From positions 176,074 through 240,073 of the forward strand of contig NZ_BPRA01000009.1 in assembly GCF_022179645.1 (NCBI RefSeq): a stretch of DNA of 64,000 nucleotides, given 5' to 3'. The position numbers were made by a program, and so were the translations under genes. Below the pieces are notes generated by a model, which saw only the letters and a program-made list of their open reading frames with translations, searched no databases and was not told where the DNA came from. Position 1 is the stretch's first letter. Every line of letters begins with the position of its first letter. This document shows positions 1-7,224 of the stretch, in pieces. This DNA is from Methylobacterium thuringiense (GTDB lineage: Bacteria > Pseudomonadota > Alphaproteobacteria > Rhizobiales > Beijerinckiaceae).

Positions 1-1
1 C

Positions 2-658
2 ACCGCGACCGTCGAGGACGACAAGGACGGCTCACAGACGCTGACGGCCGAAAAGCTGATCTCGGCGGTGGGCGTCGTCGGCAACATCGAGAATCTCGGC
101 CTCGAACGGCTCGGGGTCGCGATCGAGCGCGGCATCGTCGTCACCGATGGGCTCGGGCGCACCAACGTACCCGGCATCTACGCCATCGGCGACGTCGCCG
201 GGCCGCCGATGCTGGCGCACAAGGCCGAGCACGAGGGCGTGCTCTGCATCGAGACGATCAAGGGTCTGCCCACCCACCCGATGGACAAGGCAAAAATCCC
301 CGGCTGCACCTATTGCCAGCCGCAGATCGCCAGCGTCGGCCTCACCGAGGCCAAGGCCCGCGAGCAAGGCTTTGCCATCAAGGTCGGCCGCTTCCCGTTC
401 GCGGGCAACGGCAAGGCGATCGCGCTGGGCGAGCCGGACGGGCTGATCAAGACGATCTTCGATGCGGGGACCGGGCAGTTGCTCGGCGCCCACATGGTCG
501 GCGCCGAGGTCACCGAGCTGATCCAGGGCTACGTCGTCGCCATGAACCTCGAGACCACCGAGGAAGACCTGATGCACACGGTGTTTCCGCACCCGACGCT
601 CTCGGAGATGATGCACGAGAGCGTGCTGGATGCGTATGGGAAGGTGATCCACAGCTAG
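2..658 (+). CDS. lpdA: Dihydrolipoamide dehydrogenase, C-terminal part (5' end outside window)
   Basis: This is the E3 flavoprotein of 2-oxoacid dehydrogenase complexes, which re-oxidises dihydrolipoamide with NAD+. The reading frame is open from base 2, so the gene enters from the left. Visible are the ISAVGVVGNIENLGLE segment, the FAD-binding IYAIGDVAG stretch, and the dimerisation domain beginning around CTYCQPQIASVG. The active-site His/Glu pair lies in HPTLSEMMHE near the C-terminus. The last 116 bases before the final His-Ser-stop are duplicated at 11611-11726, so the mobile element has inserted in this gene and the 3' end is kept intact by one copy of the repeat. Function is confident; which complex it serves cannot be told from this fragment. 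Confidence 0.95.
   Translation, partial: TATVEDDKDGSQTLTAEKLISAVGVVGNIENLGLERLGVAIERGIVVTDGLGRTNVPGIYAIGDVAGPPMLAHKAEHEGVLCIETIKGLPTHPMDKAKIPGCTYCQPQIASVGLTEAKAREQGFAIKVGRFPFAGNGKAIALGEPDGLIKTIFDAGTGQLLGAHMVGAEVTELIQGYVVAMNLETTEEDLMHTVFPHPTLSEMMHESVLDAYGKVIHS
536..651 (+). repeat. Left attachment-site copy (attL), 116-bp direct repeat inside lpdA
   Basis: Bases 536-651 match 11611-11726 with a single mismatch (601 C versus 11676 T). The repeat codes for the C-terminal segment of LpdA, including HPTLSE. Beyond it the two copies diverge, but both still encode His-Ser-stop with different codons (cac agc tag here, cat tcg tag on the right). This is the signature of site-specific integration in a gene's 3' end with restoration of the reading frame. 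Confidence 0.93.
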
Positions 659-773
659 ACTGAGGGGTGCCTAAAACCTCCACAGGAACAGGCGGTTAGC
701 TTCTCAGGGTAGCCGGGCGTCTGTCCTACAGTCAAGCCAGGGGAGGGACCACAACACCCCCTTTGGCACACCG

Positions 774-803
774 CACTGTGCCCGAATTGTGCCAGAGAGT
801 TCC
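774..803 (+). repeat. 30-bp border block, left copy (possible integrase arm site)
   Basis: The block reads cactgtgcc, four variable bases, then ttgtgccagagagttcc. The same arrangement occurs in the same orientation at 11492-11521, where the second part is ttgtgccagcgagttcc. Spacing is identical and about 25 of 30 bases agree. Each copy contains two direct TGTGCC motifs. Lambda-type integrases use such paired direct sites as arm-type binding sites, so that role is inferred. Confidence 0.6.
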
Positions 804-872
804 CTTGGTGGAGGACCTAGCCGATCTCGGTACCACCTTTTCAATCGGCAGAAATCGCAGTTTTCTCCGTAG

Positions 873-881
873 TTATCCACA
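873..881 (+). promoter_or_regulatory. Perfect DnaA box (TTATCCACA) in the element
   Basis: TTATCCACA matches the high-affinity DnaA consensus exactly. Only one perfect copy was noticed, so it is not an origin by itself. It is worth noting because the same element encodes a polymerase-like protein. Chance occurrence is possible. Confidence 0.35.
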
Positions 882-983
882 GGAAGCGGCATGTCGAGCT
901 TGCCTGTGCTCTTTGGGTCCTCGTTTAGCCATTGCGAAGCGATTACCACTACATCTAGTGTGCGATGTCATCGGAGGACCGAT

Positions 984-1607
984 ATGTCGCGTTTTCGCAC
1001 GGATGAGGAGCTAGAGGACAAGGCGCGCGGACTCAGGCGCAGACTTGGCTTGGAACACCAGCAGCACATCGACATGATGACGGTACTGCAGAAGCTGAAA
1101 GTCGAGAACCAATCATTTGGATACCTCAGGGTTCCTGATTACCAGATGCCGGATGCAGAGGGGCAATGGGACTCAGAAAAAAAGACTATCCGTCTTCGGG
1201 AGAGCGTATTTCAGGGTATGCAAGCTCAGCACTCTAGAGCACGGATGACGGTATCTCACGAAATTGCACACCGAGAACTCGGCCACGGCGGTATCCGTAA
1301 TCGCAGCTTAGTAAAGAGTGCTTCAGAACGCTTCGTCTCTGAGGTGAAACGTGAAGAGAGCGAGGCGAAACGCTTTGCCGCCCGCATATTAGCTCCAGCC
1401 TATCTCATCCAATCATCAGACACGGCGGAAGACATCAAATCGAAATTTGGCCTCAGCTTGGAAGCGGCTGCCATACGTCGTGAGGAAGTTAATGAACTAG
1501 ACCGCAGGGCCGCAGGTAGACCTAAAGAACTTCCATCGGTTGTCGTGGATTTTCTTAGGGAAGCGAAACGGCGAGGCCACAACATCGAGACCGACTTGGG
1601 TGATTGA
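984..1607 (+). CDS. ImmA/IrrE-family metallopeptidase
   Basis: A predicted zinc peptidase of 207 aa. The HExxH motif (HEIAH, residues 92-96) is followed by RELGH, typical of ImmA/IrrE proteins, which cleave or inactivate repressors of mobile elements such as ICEBs1 ImmR. The ATG at 984 was preferred over an in-frame ATG at 891 because GGAGGA lies 6 bases upstream and because the first 31 codons of the longer frame look non-coding. No XRE-type repressor partner is visible beside it, so the target is unknown. Its place at the left end of the element fits a role in control of excision or gene expression. Confidence 0.85.
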   Translation: MSRFRTDEELEDKARGLRRRLGLEHQQHIDMMTVLQKLKVENQSFGYLRVPDYQMPDAEGQWDSEKKTIRLRESVFQGMQAQHSRARMTVSHEIAHRELGHGGIRNRSLVKSASERFVSEVKREESEAKRFAARILAPAYLIQSSDTAEDIKSKFGLSLEAAAIRREEVNELDRRAAGRPKELPSVVVDFLREAKRRGHNIETDLGD

Positions 1608-1672
1608 TAATGCCAAACGCTACCTCCCGTTTCTTAGCCTAACTTCCAGCGCAGATTGAAGACAGAGAGTTT

Positions 1673-2242
1673 TCACTTACAATTTGGCAAATTAGACGTA
1701 TCGGTATCCGGAAAGTATGCCCCATTTAAGCAAACAATATATTTCTGTGATGCTCCATATATATCTTTGAATGTCAAAACATTTTCAACTCTCAAAATCA
1801 GATTCTTTGACTTATATTTTGTCATGTCTTCGATTGTAATTTCATGGTCGAGGTACATTTGTATAGTTAGCTCAGTCCCCTGGGGCATGTACGGGGACAA
1901 TGAAAACGCGCCAATTTGATCGTATTGCGGCTCTTTTTCTTCGGCATGATATAATCCGAGACGACCATTTGTAGTGACTTCAATAGCGGGTGTCAGACCA
2001 ACGTTCTTTACAGATATCCAAATTGTTGGCTTCTTGCCGACTTCAAAATTTATGAGCTTGGAATTTACGGAAGTTATATACGCCCTTGTTTGTAATTCGG
2101 TTTGTTTTTTAGTATCTTCGTACGCCCTCTTAGCGATTTTCATCTGACTGGAAGATATGTTTATGGTGACGACGGTCAGGGAGGTAGATATAGCTAAGGC
2201 AATAATGCTCACCACCAGTGGCAAAGACGAACTTCCTGACAC
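1673..2242 (-). CDS. Membrane-anchored hypothetical protein
   Basis: A 189-aa protein not recognised as a named family. Residues 8-29 are a strong hydrophobic segment. A short polar/coiled region (about 32-50) and a soluble domain with alternating hydrophobic strands follow, so it is probably anchored with the bulk on one side of the membrane. It starts with GTG at 2242, with GAGAGG five bases upstream. Base composition is markedly A+T-rich compared with chromosomal genes, in keeping with foreign origin. Confidence 0.6.
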   Translation of the reverse strand: MSGSSSLPLVVSIIALAISTSLTVVTINISSSQMKIAKRAYEDTKKQTELQTRAYITSVNSKLINFEVGKKPTIWISVKNVGLTPAIEVTTNGRLGLYHAEEKEPQYDQIGAFSLSPYMPQGTELTIQMYLDHEITIEDMTKYKSKNLILRVENVLTFKDIYGASQKYIVCLNGAYFPDTDTSNLPNCK

Positions 2243-2299
2243 AAATGCCTCTCGTAAGTTATGAGATGGTTGAACAGCATTAGGGTAAATCTGAGAAAC

Positions 2300-2632
2300 T
2301 CAATTGCAAGAGGTCTCTACCGTCTGCCCGAGGCCCTTGGTGGACGTGCAGTTGATCGAGGCTCTTCTATCCAGCGACTGCATGGCCTCACTGGCCCTCC
2401 CAAGACGGTCCGCAAAGTCCTGCCGCTTGGCCCGTTGGTCCCTCTCAAGCTCGTCAGTGAACACCAAGCCTGCCCCGGCAACGCATCGATTGAACGGGTC
2501 GGTGCCCTCGTTGAACCCATTGGCGTAACAGTACGTCTTGGCCTTCTCAGAGGCAGCCTTTTGCTTTTCAGCGGTGGACATACAGCCACCGAGGGCGACT
2601 CCAAGGATACACAGGGCAACAGCGATCCTCAT
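2300..2632 (-). CDS. Small lipoprotein
   Basis: A 110-aa protein with a signal peptide (MRIAVALCILGVALGGC) ending in the lipobox LGGC; Cys17 would be lipidated. The mature part is charged and helical, with three further cysteines that could pair. The start at 2632 is preferred because it begins directly at the signal peptide and has GAGG six bases upstream; a longer frame to 2737 adds a non-signal extension. Function is unknown. Lipoproteins of this kind on mobile elements sometimes act in entry exclusion, but nothing here proves that. Confidence 0.65.
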   Translation of the reverse strand: MRIAVALCILGVALGGCMSTAEKQKAASEKAKTYCYANGFNEGTDPFNRCVAGAGLVFTDELERDQRAKRQDFADRLGRASEAMQSLDRRASINCTSTKGLGQTVETSCN

Positions 2633-2869
2633 GGTCATCCTCAGTGCCGATGGTCCCTGCGTGTGGCACTCAAACTGAGAAGCATGGTCAAGCTTGGGTG
2701 ACAAGTGGTGAGCCGCTGTTTGGCTTGCTGTGTCCACGGGTGGTCTAGTGGATGGCTTGTGGGGGCCGACAGTAATCTGAGTAAACCAAGGGTTCGGACC
2801 ATGGCTTACCTTAGCTAATTCGGTATCCTTTGAGTAATATAATTAATGTTCACTACTATACAGACCACC

Positions 2870-4225
2870 TTAAGCGGCCAATAGGCCCTCAGTTGCCTCA
2901 GGTTGCCCGTAGTCGGCCTTTGACACCACAGGCAGCCTAACCCTCACAATCTCCTCTGAGGCCTCCCTGAGAGCTTCCCTGACGATCTCTCGCTTGCTGG
3001 CTGCACACATCAAACCATCGTGGAACGGAAGAGCGACCACACCGAGCGCCATCAGCTTCTCAAGGGTACACAGCAGGATGCGGCTCTCTGTGAACATGAT
3101 GGTGAAGCCAATAGGCACCGGGCGGCCATCACACAGGGCTTCAAGGGCGGGGTGCTTGATCCACAGAGCCACACGGACGGCCTCTGCCGTTGTCCCCTTG
3201 GGCAGCTTGTCGAGGATTTCCCTAGAGCCCGCCTGACCACCGTTGAAGAGCGAAGCAAGGGCCTGTTTTATCGCTGGGCGGTGATCTGGATAGTGGTGCT
3301 GGTAGCCTGGAAGCAGGCCACAGACATCGTACAGGTCTTCATCGTCCCCCGGTGCCTCGTGTCCGCTTAAGGCGTAGGCCAAGCGTGGACCAAGGTTCTT
3401 GAAATCGAGGTCTGCAACGGGCTCCCCATCAATCCGTATGTTGCCCCTGCGGTCGGACTTCAGAGCCTGCCAGAAGCCACCGAATAACCTGCCACCTTGA
3501 TCGAACCGAGGTTCCTGAGCGTCCCTGATGGTGAAGAAGCGGACCAAGGTTCGCCTACTGTCGAAAACCACAGGAATTAGGCCATCTGACAGAAACGCTA
3601 TGTCTGCCGAGCGAAGGAAGTTATTAATCCGATCAACCTGAGCAGCCATCTGTGCGACCTCAGGGTTGCCTTTGATAGACACCGGCTCTTTGGTCCGCTT
3701 CTTTCCAGGCCTGTTCTTCTTGGACCGCTTTAGAACTACCAACGGGCGACTATCGCACTCACGGAAACTTGTTGGGTTGAGATTGGCAGCTAATAAGGAC
3801 TCCACGAAGGATGCTGTTGCGGTGATGGTGGTCCGTTGTCCTCGGAAAGCACCAACAGTCTGCGTAAGGATACCACACTCCTCTAGCAGATCTAAGCAAC
3901 TGATAAATGTCTTAGTTGGAAGATATATGTTCTTGTGCTCAGGCTTATCTGAGGTTTTCCGTGAGACTACTATCGGTGTCGATATCTGTCGCTGGACAAA
4001 CACATAGGCTAAATTGGACACAATACTATCTATAGAAGCTAGGAAGCTTTTTCGGACACCCTTTCTATGCTTTCGCTGCCTAATGCAATGACTAGATATC
4101 TTAGCGTCCACAATAAGGATGACGCTTGACACCAAATCTTTTAGCACATTAGATTGAGAGTATATATGATAATCATACCATGAGACTTCTAGGTCTACCT
4201 CAGATTCATCATCCTCGTCTAACAC
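2870..4225 (-). CDS. Polymerase-like protein with family A palm motifs (candidate replication protein)
   Basis: A 451-aa protein with no obvious named family. Its C-terminal half carries, in order, motifs matching family A polymerases such as E. coli Pol I. Motif A is D274-F-K-N-L-G-P-R281 followed by LS (Pol I: DYSQIELR...LS). Next come D-L-Y (297-299, compare DIH) and motif B, R316xxxK320 then NG at 328-329. Motif C is H402-D403-G404 (Pol I: HDE). Pol I Glu710 is replaced by Gly279 and the Glu of HDE by Gly. The N-terminal half has a possible winged-helix region (about 100-140) and a basic linker (165-180). No exonuclease domain is seen. The GTG start at 4225 is uncertain, because the strong ribosome site lies further upstream. 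Confidence 0.6.
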   Translation of the reverse strand: MLDEDDESEVDLEVSWYDYHIYSQSNVLKDLVSSVILIVDAKISSHCIRQRKHRKGVRKSFLASIDSIVSNLAYVFVQRQISTPIVVSRKTSDKPEHKNIYLPTKTFISCLDLLEECGILTQTVGAFRGQRTTITATASFVESLLAANLNPTSFRECDSRPLVVLKRSKKNRPGKKRTKEPVSIKGNPEVAQMAAQVDRINNFLRSADIAFLSDGLIPVVFDSRRTLVRFFTIRDAQEPRFDQGGRLFGGFWQALKSDRRGNIRIDGEPVADLDFKNLGPRLAYALSGHEAPGDDEDLYDVCGLLPGYQHHYPDHRPAIKQALASLFNGGQAGSREILDKLPKGTTAEAVRVALWIKHPALEALCDGRPVPIGFTIMFTESRILLCTLEKLMALGVVALPFHDGLMCAASKREIVREALREASEEIVRVRLPVVSKADYGQPEATEGLLAA

Positions 4226-4420
4226 ATCAATGTCATGATCCTCAGTTATCTAAGGGTCTCCTCCTCTAGGTTTGATATTTATTGTGTTCATAATTGTTGT
4301 GTCCTATGTCGTCCGTTGTCTCTCGTGGTCCCCTAAGGTTCTTCCTATAATGGAGCCCGTAAGGATATGTGTGTTAGATCAATGACAGCACCCTAGTCAT
4401 CCAGTAGCTTTGTCATTCAT
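4226..4420. promoter_or_regulatory. A+T-rich leader of the polymerase-like gene
   Basis: On the minus strand a very strong ribosome-binding sequence (GAGGAGGA, about 4258-4266) lies eight bases before an in-frame ATA (4249-4247). A second one, GAGGA, lies seven bases before an in-frame ATT. The first common start codon is the GTG at 4225. A possible promoter is further upstream. No iterons were found. Confidence 0.4.
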
Positions 4421-4999
4421 CTATAAGACCTGTTTCATCACTTGCTCTAGGATGGACTGAGAGCGCCACTTGGGCCTTTGCCGCATCCTCAGCACCTCTT
4501 CCTGCCAAGACCGAGCGACGGGCTTCTGTGGCCCATTGGAGACCACCGGATCACCGTTGATGGCTTCCAGTCTGGCTCTCGTCTGTTGTGTCATCTGAGC
4601 GAGTGCCGACGGCTGTTGAGCTTCAGCCTGTCTCTGAGCCTCGCCCCGCTCAATGAGTGCCCTGGTGAACGCTTCGGTCTGGACCTGCCTCGCCTCGTTC
4701 TCCGCAGTCCTCTGGGCAGCCTGCAGTGCAAAGCCGTCCTGTTGGTCAGCCTCATTGTCCCCAGAGGCCACCTGTATCCCTGAGGGCATTTGTGGCATCG
4801 CATTGGGTCTCCCCATGGCCACCACGGGCTCATCGGTCGCCTGTCGGATCGTTGATGGTGGTCCGCTCAACTGCACCACACCGTCGCCCCTGAGCCACCT
4901 GAGGAGCGAGTTGTCCTGAGCGTCCTTCCGTGGTGCGGGAGGCATCCCAAGGGAACCATCGGGCCTCAGGAAGCCCCAGAGCCCATTATCATCAGCCAT
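4421..4999 (-). CDS. Hypothetical Gln/Ala-rich protein
   Basis: A 192-aa soluble protein not recognised as a family. Residues about 90-150 are rich in Gln, Ala, Arg and Glu and probably form a long helix or coiled coil; the N-terminal third is Pro/Gly-rich and likely disordered. The ATG at 4999 has GAGGGA eight bases upstream. It lies directly upstream of the polymerase-like gene on the same strand, with a gap of about 195 bases, and downstream of the 79-aa gene, so the three may share transcripts. Confidence 0.55.
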   Translation of the reverse strand: MADDNGLWGFLRPDGSLGMPPAPRKDAQDNSLLRWLRGDGVVQLSGPPSTIRQATDEPVVAMGRPNAMPQMPSGIQVASGDNEADQQDGFALQAAQRTAENEARQVQTEAFTRALIERGEAQRQAEAQQPSALAQMTQQTRARLEAINGDPVVSNGPQKPVARSWQEEVLRMRQRPKWRSQSILEQVMKQVL

Positions 5000-5011
5000 T
5001 GTGGTGATCCC

Positions 5012-5251
5012 TCAAATATCCAAGTCTTCATTTCGGGCGACTTGTAGACGGCTGGAAGCTTCTCCCGTGTAAAACTTCATCATGTCGATGAGGAGCATGG
5101 GGTTGCTAGGGACACCCCCTAGACGCCTCTCTGCTAAATCGCGTGCTGATTTGAGTAGATCGCGCTCTTCGCCAGATACCCTCACAAAGAAACCATAGTC
5201 CGGTGTGTTGGCCTCAAGGCCTCTTGGCTCTCTATAGCGTCGTGTAATCAT
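5012..5251 (-). CDS. Small hypothetical protein
   Basis: A 79-aa basic, helical protein starting MITRRYREPRG. The start at 5251 was chosen because AAGGAA precedes it with normal spacing; a longer frame reaches 5314 without a ribosome site. It lies 12 bases upstream of the Gln-rich gene on the same strand, so they are probably co-transcribed. The helical region about 25-55 with Arg/Glu pattern could be DNA-binding, but no motif is clear. Confidence 0.5.
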   Translation of the reverse strand: MITRRYREPRGLEANTPDYGFFVRVSGEERDLLKSARDLAERRLGGVPSNPMLLIDMMKFYTGEASSRLQVARNEDLDI

Positions 5252-5378
5252 TGACTGCTTCCTTCGTGACAAAATAAAAAGGGAGCCCGAAGGCCCCCAT
5301 GGGTTGAACACCAAGCACCATGCGGTGCTGACGGATGGATCGAGATGACAGGGCCAGACGCTTTACTGGACCGATCGT

Positions 5379-5403
5379 TTCTCTAGGGGGGGCACGTTGT
5401 GAC
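5379..5403 (+). repeat. Direct repeat R1, split by the insertion sequence
   Basis: The sequence ctctaggggggg, a short variation, then cgttgtgac occurs here and at 6678-6699. The continuation of this copy (cctaaatcg...) lies on the far side of the insertion sequence at 6581-6600. Removing the insertion restores a repeat of about 40 bases similar to 6678-6720. Confidence 0.7.
5395..5403 (+). repeat. 9-bp target-site duplication, left copy
   Basis: CGTTGTGAC directly abuts the left terminal inverted repeat and is repeated directly after the right one at 6572-6580. Nine bases is the usual target duplication for IS10/IS50-type IS4-family elements. Confidence 0.9.
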
Positions 5404-6571
5404 CACAGTACACGACTCACGGGGATCGAAGGCGTTTTGGGCAGCTTTCGGACCATAGGGCTGCGGCGGTGTCGGGGGTATTGATGAGGGCGCTTCGGAG
5501 GGCATCGAAGCCTGTGCGGAACCAGGATTTCCGGCGTCGGCCATGCGTCTTTCGCGCGATGGCCTTCATCCCCATGCTGTCGGTCGCAGATTTGTAGATC
5601 CAGGTCATCGCCAGCGTCAGGACTGCGGTGAGGGTGTCGATCTTGGCTGGATCGGTCAGGTGGGTGTCCTCCAGGTTGAGGCCGCGCGTCTTGGCGTCGC
5701 CGAAGAGGCATTCTATCCCCCAACGCCTTCTGTAGGTTTGGAGCGCCCGGCGCGGCTCGGGGCTGTTGGTCACGACGATCAACCATTCGCCGCCTGCGAG
5801 ACGCTTGGCGGCCAGCCGCACCGGCAAGCGGCTGTCAGGCAGGAGCAGGTCGAGCGTGTGGATCGCGTGACGGGCGCGCTTGGTGCGCAGCAGGGTCGCG
5901 ATCGACCAAGCGCTTCCATCGGTGAGCGCCATCACCAAGTCTTGCCGGACCCTGATGGCGAAGGGCACCCGGCTCTCGACCAGGAAGCGCATCCAATCGG
6001 CGCCGATGAACTCGCGGTCGGCCAGGAGCAGGTCGATCGAACTGGGTTCGAACAGGGCGAGATAGCGCTGCAGCAGGGCGATGCGCTGGTGCGTGTTGCT
6101 GTTGCCTGGATGGCTGAGAACGGACCACAGCAGCGGCACCCGAAAGCGGCGCGTGACGATGGCCAGCACCAGGACGTTGATGTCCTTGCGGCCGAGCTTC
6201 CAATTGGTGCGATCGAGCGCCAGGCATTTGGGCCGTGATAGCTTCAGCATGCGCACCACGATGGCGGCGATCACCGCCTGATCGAGGCGCACATACTGGA
6301 AGAAGCGTTGCAGGCGGCGGTACTTCGAGGCGTGGCAGGCCGATCCGTGACAGTGGCTTGCGATGTGCGTGAGGTTCACTGTCCGGCCATGGATCAGACC
6401 GATCAGCAACGTGCTCAACGTCTCGAGACGCGATTTGCTCAGGCCCAGATGCGCCGATAGGCTTCCGATCAGGGCGGTGCGGAGACACAAGGACATCGCG
6501 GGATCCCTTTGGCGAGGAATCCTTCAGTCCACCACTTCACACCGCCCGCCGCCACACTGTCGTGTACCGTG
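5404..6571. mobile_element. IS4-family insertion sequence, complete, 1168 bp
   Basis: Terminal inverted repeats are CACAGTACACGAC at 5404-5416 and its complement (one mismatch) at 6559-6571. They enclose one intact transposase gene on the minus strand and are flanked by identical 9-bp duplications. Intact ends, intact gene and a perfect duplication suggest a fairly recent insertion. It has landed in one copy of a direct repeat inside the lpdA-borne element. Confidence 0.93.
5417..6496 (-). CDS. IS4-family transposase
   Basis: A 359-aa DDE transposase. Catalytic residues visible are D95 (LALDRTNW), D160 (LLADREFIG) and E262 in the Y-(2)-R-(3)-E-(6)-K signature: Y255, R258, E262, K269. This signature defines the IS4 superfamily, which moves by cut-and-paste through hairpin intermediates. 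The frame is intact from an ATG at 6496 to the stop near the left inverted repeat. GC content resembles the chromosome more than the surrounding element does, so it likely jumped in from elsewhere in the genome. Confidence 0.95.
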   Translation of the reverse strand: MSLCLRTALIGSLSAHLGLSKSRLETLSTLLIGLIHGRTVNLTHIASHCHGSACHASKYRRLQRFFQYVRLDQAVIAAIVVRMLKLSRPKCLALDRTNWKLGRKDINVLVLAIVTRRFRVPLLWSVLSHPGNSNTHQRIALLQRYLALFEPSSIDLLLADREFIGADWMRFLVESRVPFAIRVRQDLVMALTDGSAWSIATLLRTKRARHAIHTLDLLLPDSRLPVRLAAKRLAGGEWLIVVTNSPEPRRALQTYRRRWGIECLFGDAKTRGLNLEDTHLTDPAKIDTLTAVLTLAMTWIYKSATDSMGMKAIARKTHGRRRKSWFRTGFDALRSALINTPDTAAALWSESCPKRLRSP

Positions 6572-6580
6572 CGTTGTGAC
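6572..6580 (+). repeat. 9-bp target-site duplication, right copy
   Basis: CGTTGTGAC, identical to 5395-5403, immediately follows the right inverted repeat of the insertion sequence. Confidence 0.9.
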
Positions 6581-6677
6581 CCTAAATCGGGCCTAAGTCC
6601 CTGAGCTTGCGGACAAACCCTCCGATTATGAAAGCCGAGACGTGAGCACGGCAAGCCACCGTATGGATGCCCGCTTC

Positions 6678-6740
6678 CTCTAGGGGGGGGCGTTGTGACC
6701 CTAAATCGCAATTAAGCCTCTGATCGAAAAGACGATTTAG
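6678..6740 (+). repeat. Direct repeat R2 with an 8-bp inverted repeat
   Basis: This is the second copy of the motif also found at 5379-5403 plus 6581-6600 (ctctaggggggg, cgttgtgaccctaaatcg). In this copy CTAAATCG (6701-6708) is mirrored by CGATTTAG (6733-6740) across 24 bases. Possible roles are a recombination site for the nearby serine recombinase, or a replication or regulatory site. Nothing decides between these. Confidence 0.55.
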
Positions 6741-6762
6741 CCGATTGGCGTGCGTAGGCCTC

Positions 6763-6860
6763 TCAGGATGCCCCAGGACGGCCTTCGAGCTTCGCCATCA
6801 CCCTTTAGACCTGCACGGCGCTCCACTGGCTACGCTTCAATCCCAACGGCAAGCTATCAG
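6763..6860 (-). pseudogene. Remnant of a second serine-recombinase C-terminus
   Basis: Read on the minus strand, this stretch gives SQWSAVQV, a stop codon, then RVMAKLEGRPGAS and a stop. The intact recombinase at 7225-7950 ends GQWSAVQVSRVLTRLEGLGEARKGNPGAS-type. Alignment is good at the DNA level too (6781-6830 versus 7264-7313, roughly 80 percent). One internal stop and a small deletion make it a dead fragment; the rest of the gene is absent. Confidence 0.7.
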
Positions 6861-6925
6861 TACGAAAGCGCACAAATCCGAGCTTGCGTCTAGACAGGCG
6901 ATTTCGTCACACGCAGTCTTTAGAC

Positions 6926-7186
6926 ATGTCTCGCAAGCGAATCACCCGGGATGACCCTATAGGCTCTCCGTTTGGCCTTGAAGTATATCGTACAATGCTA
7001 TTCACGATGCACCAGACAATTTTGCTTGAAGAAGGACTCGCTGACAGCCTGTATAAACTAGCTCTTACACTTGAACACGAAGGAAATTACAACGGAGCGG
7101 ATGACGCAATGGCGTCTTCAAGATGGCATCGGGTTGGCGCTATTCAAATGCGAGCGCTTCTAGAGGCAGCAGGCCTAGAAATGTAG
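6926..7186 (+). CDS. Small hypothetical protein
   Basis: An 86-aa protein, MSRKRITRDDPIG..., with an amphipathic helical centre (about 20-60) and no recognised family. The ATG at 6926 is a choice by content; no strong ribosome site precedes it, and an earlier in-frame ATG at 6884 would add 14 residues. It is the only plus-strand gene between the recombinase remnant and the intact recombinase. Confidence 0.45.
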   Translation: MSRKRITRDDPIGSPFGLEVYRTMLFTMHQTILLEEGLADSLYKLALTLEHEGNYNGADDAMASSRWHRVGAIQMRALLEAAGLEM

Positions 7187-7224
7187 GCAGACGGGATGAG
7201 CGATGTGGGCGTCTCTGTGATTCG

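Larger units (their letters stand above)
659..983. other. Left-end non-coding region of the element
   Basis: No convincing gene is present before the peptidase start at 984. The stretch holds one copy of the 30-bp border block (774-803) and a perfect DnaA box (873-881). It may contain integrase arm sites and the promoter of the peptidase gene, though no clear -35/-10 pair could be chosen. Confidence 0.5.
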
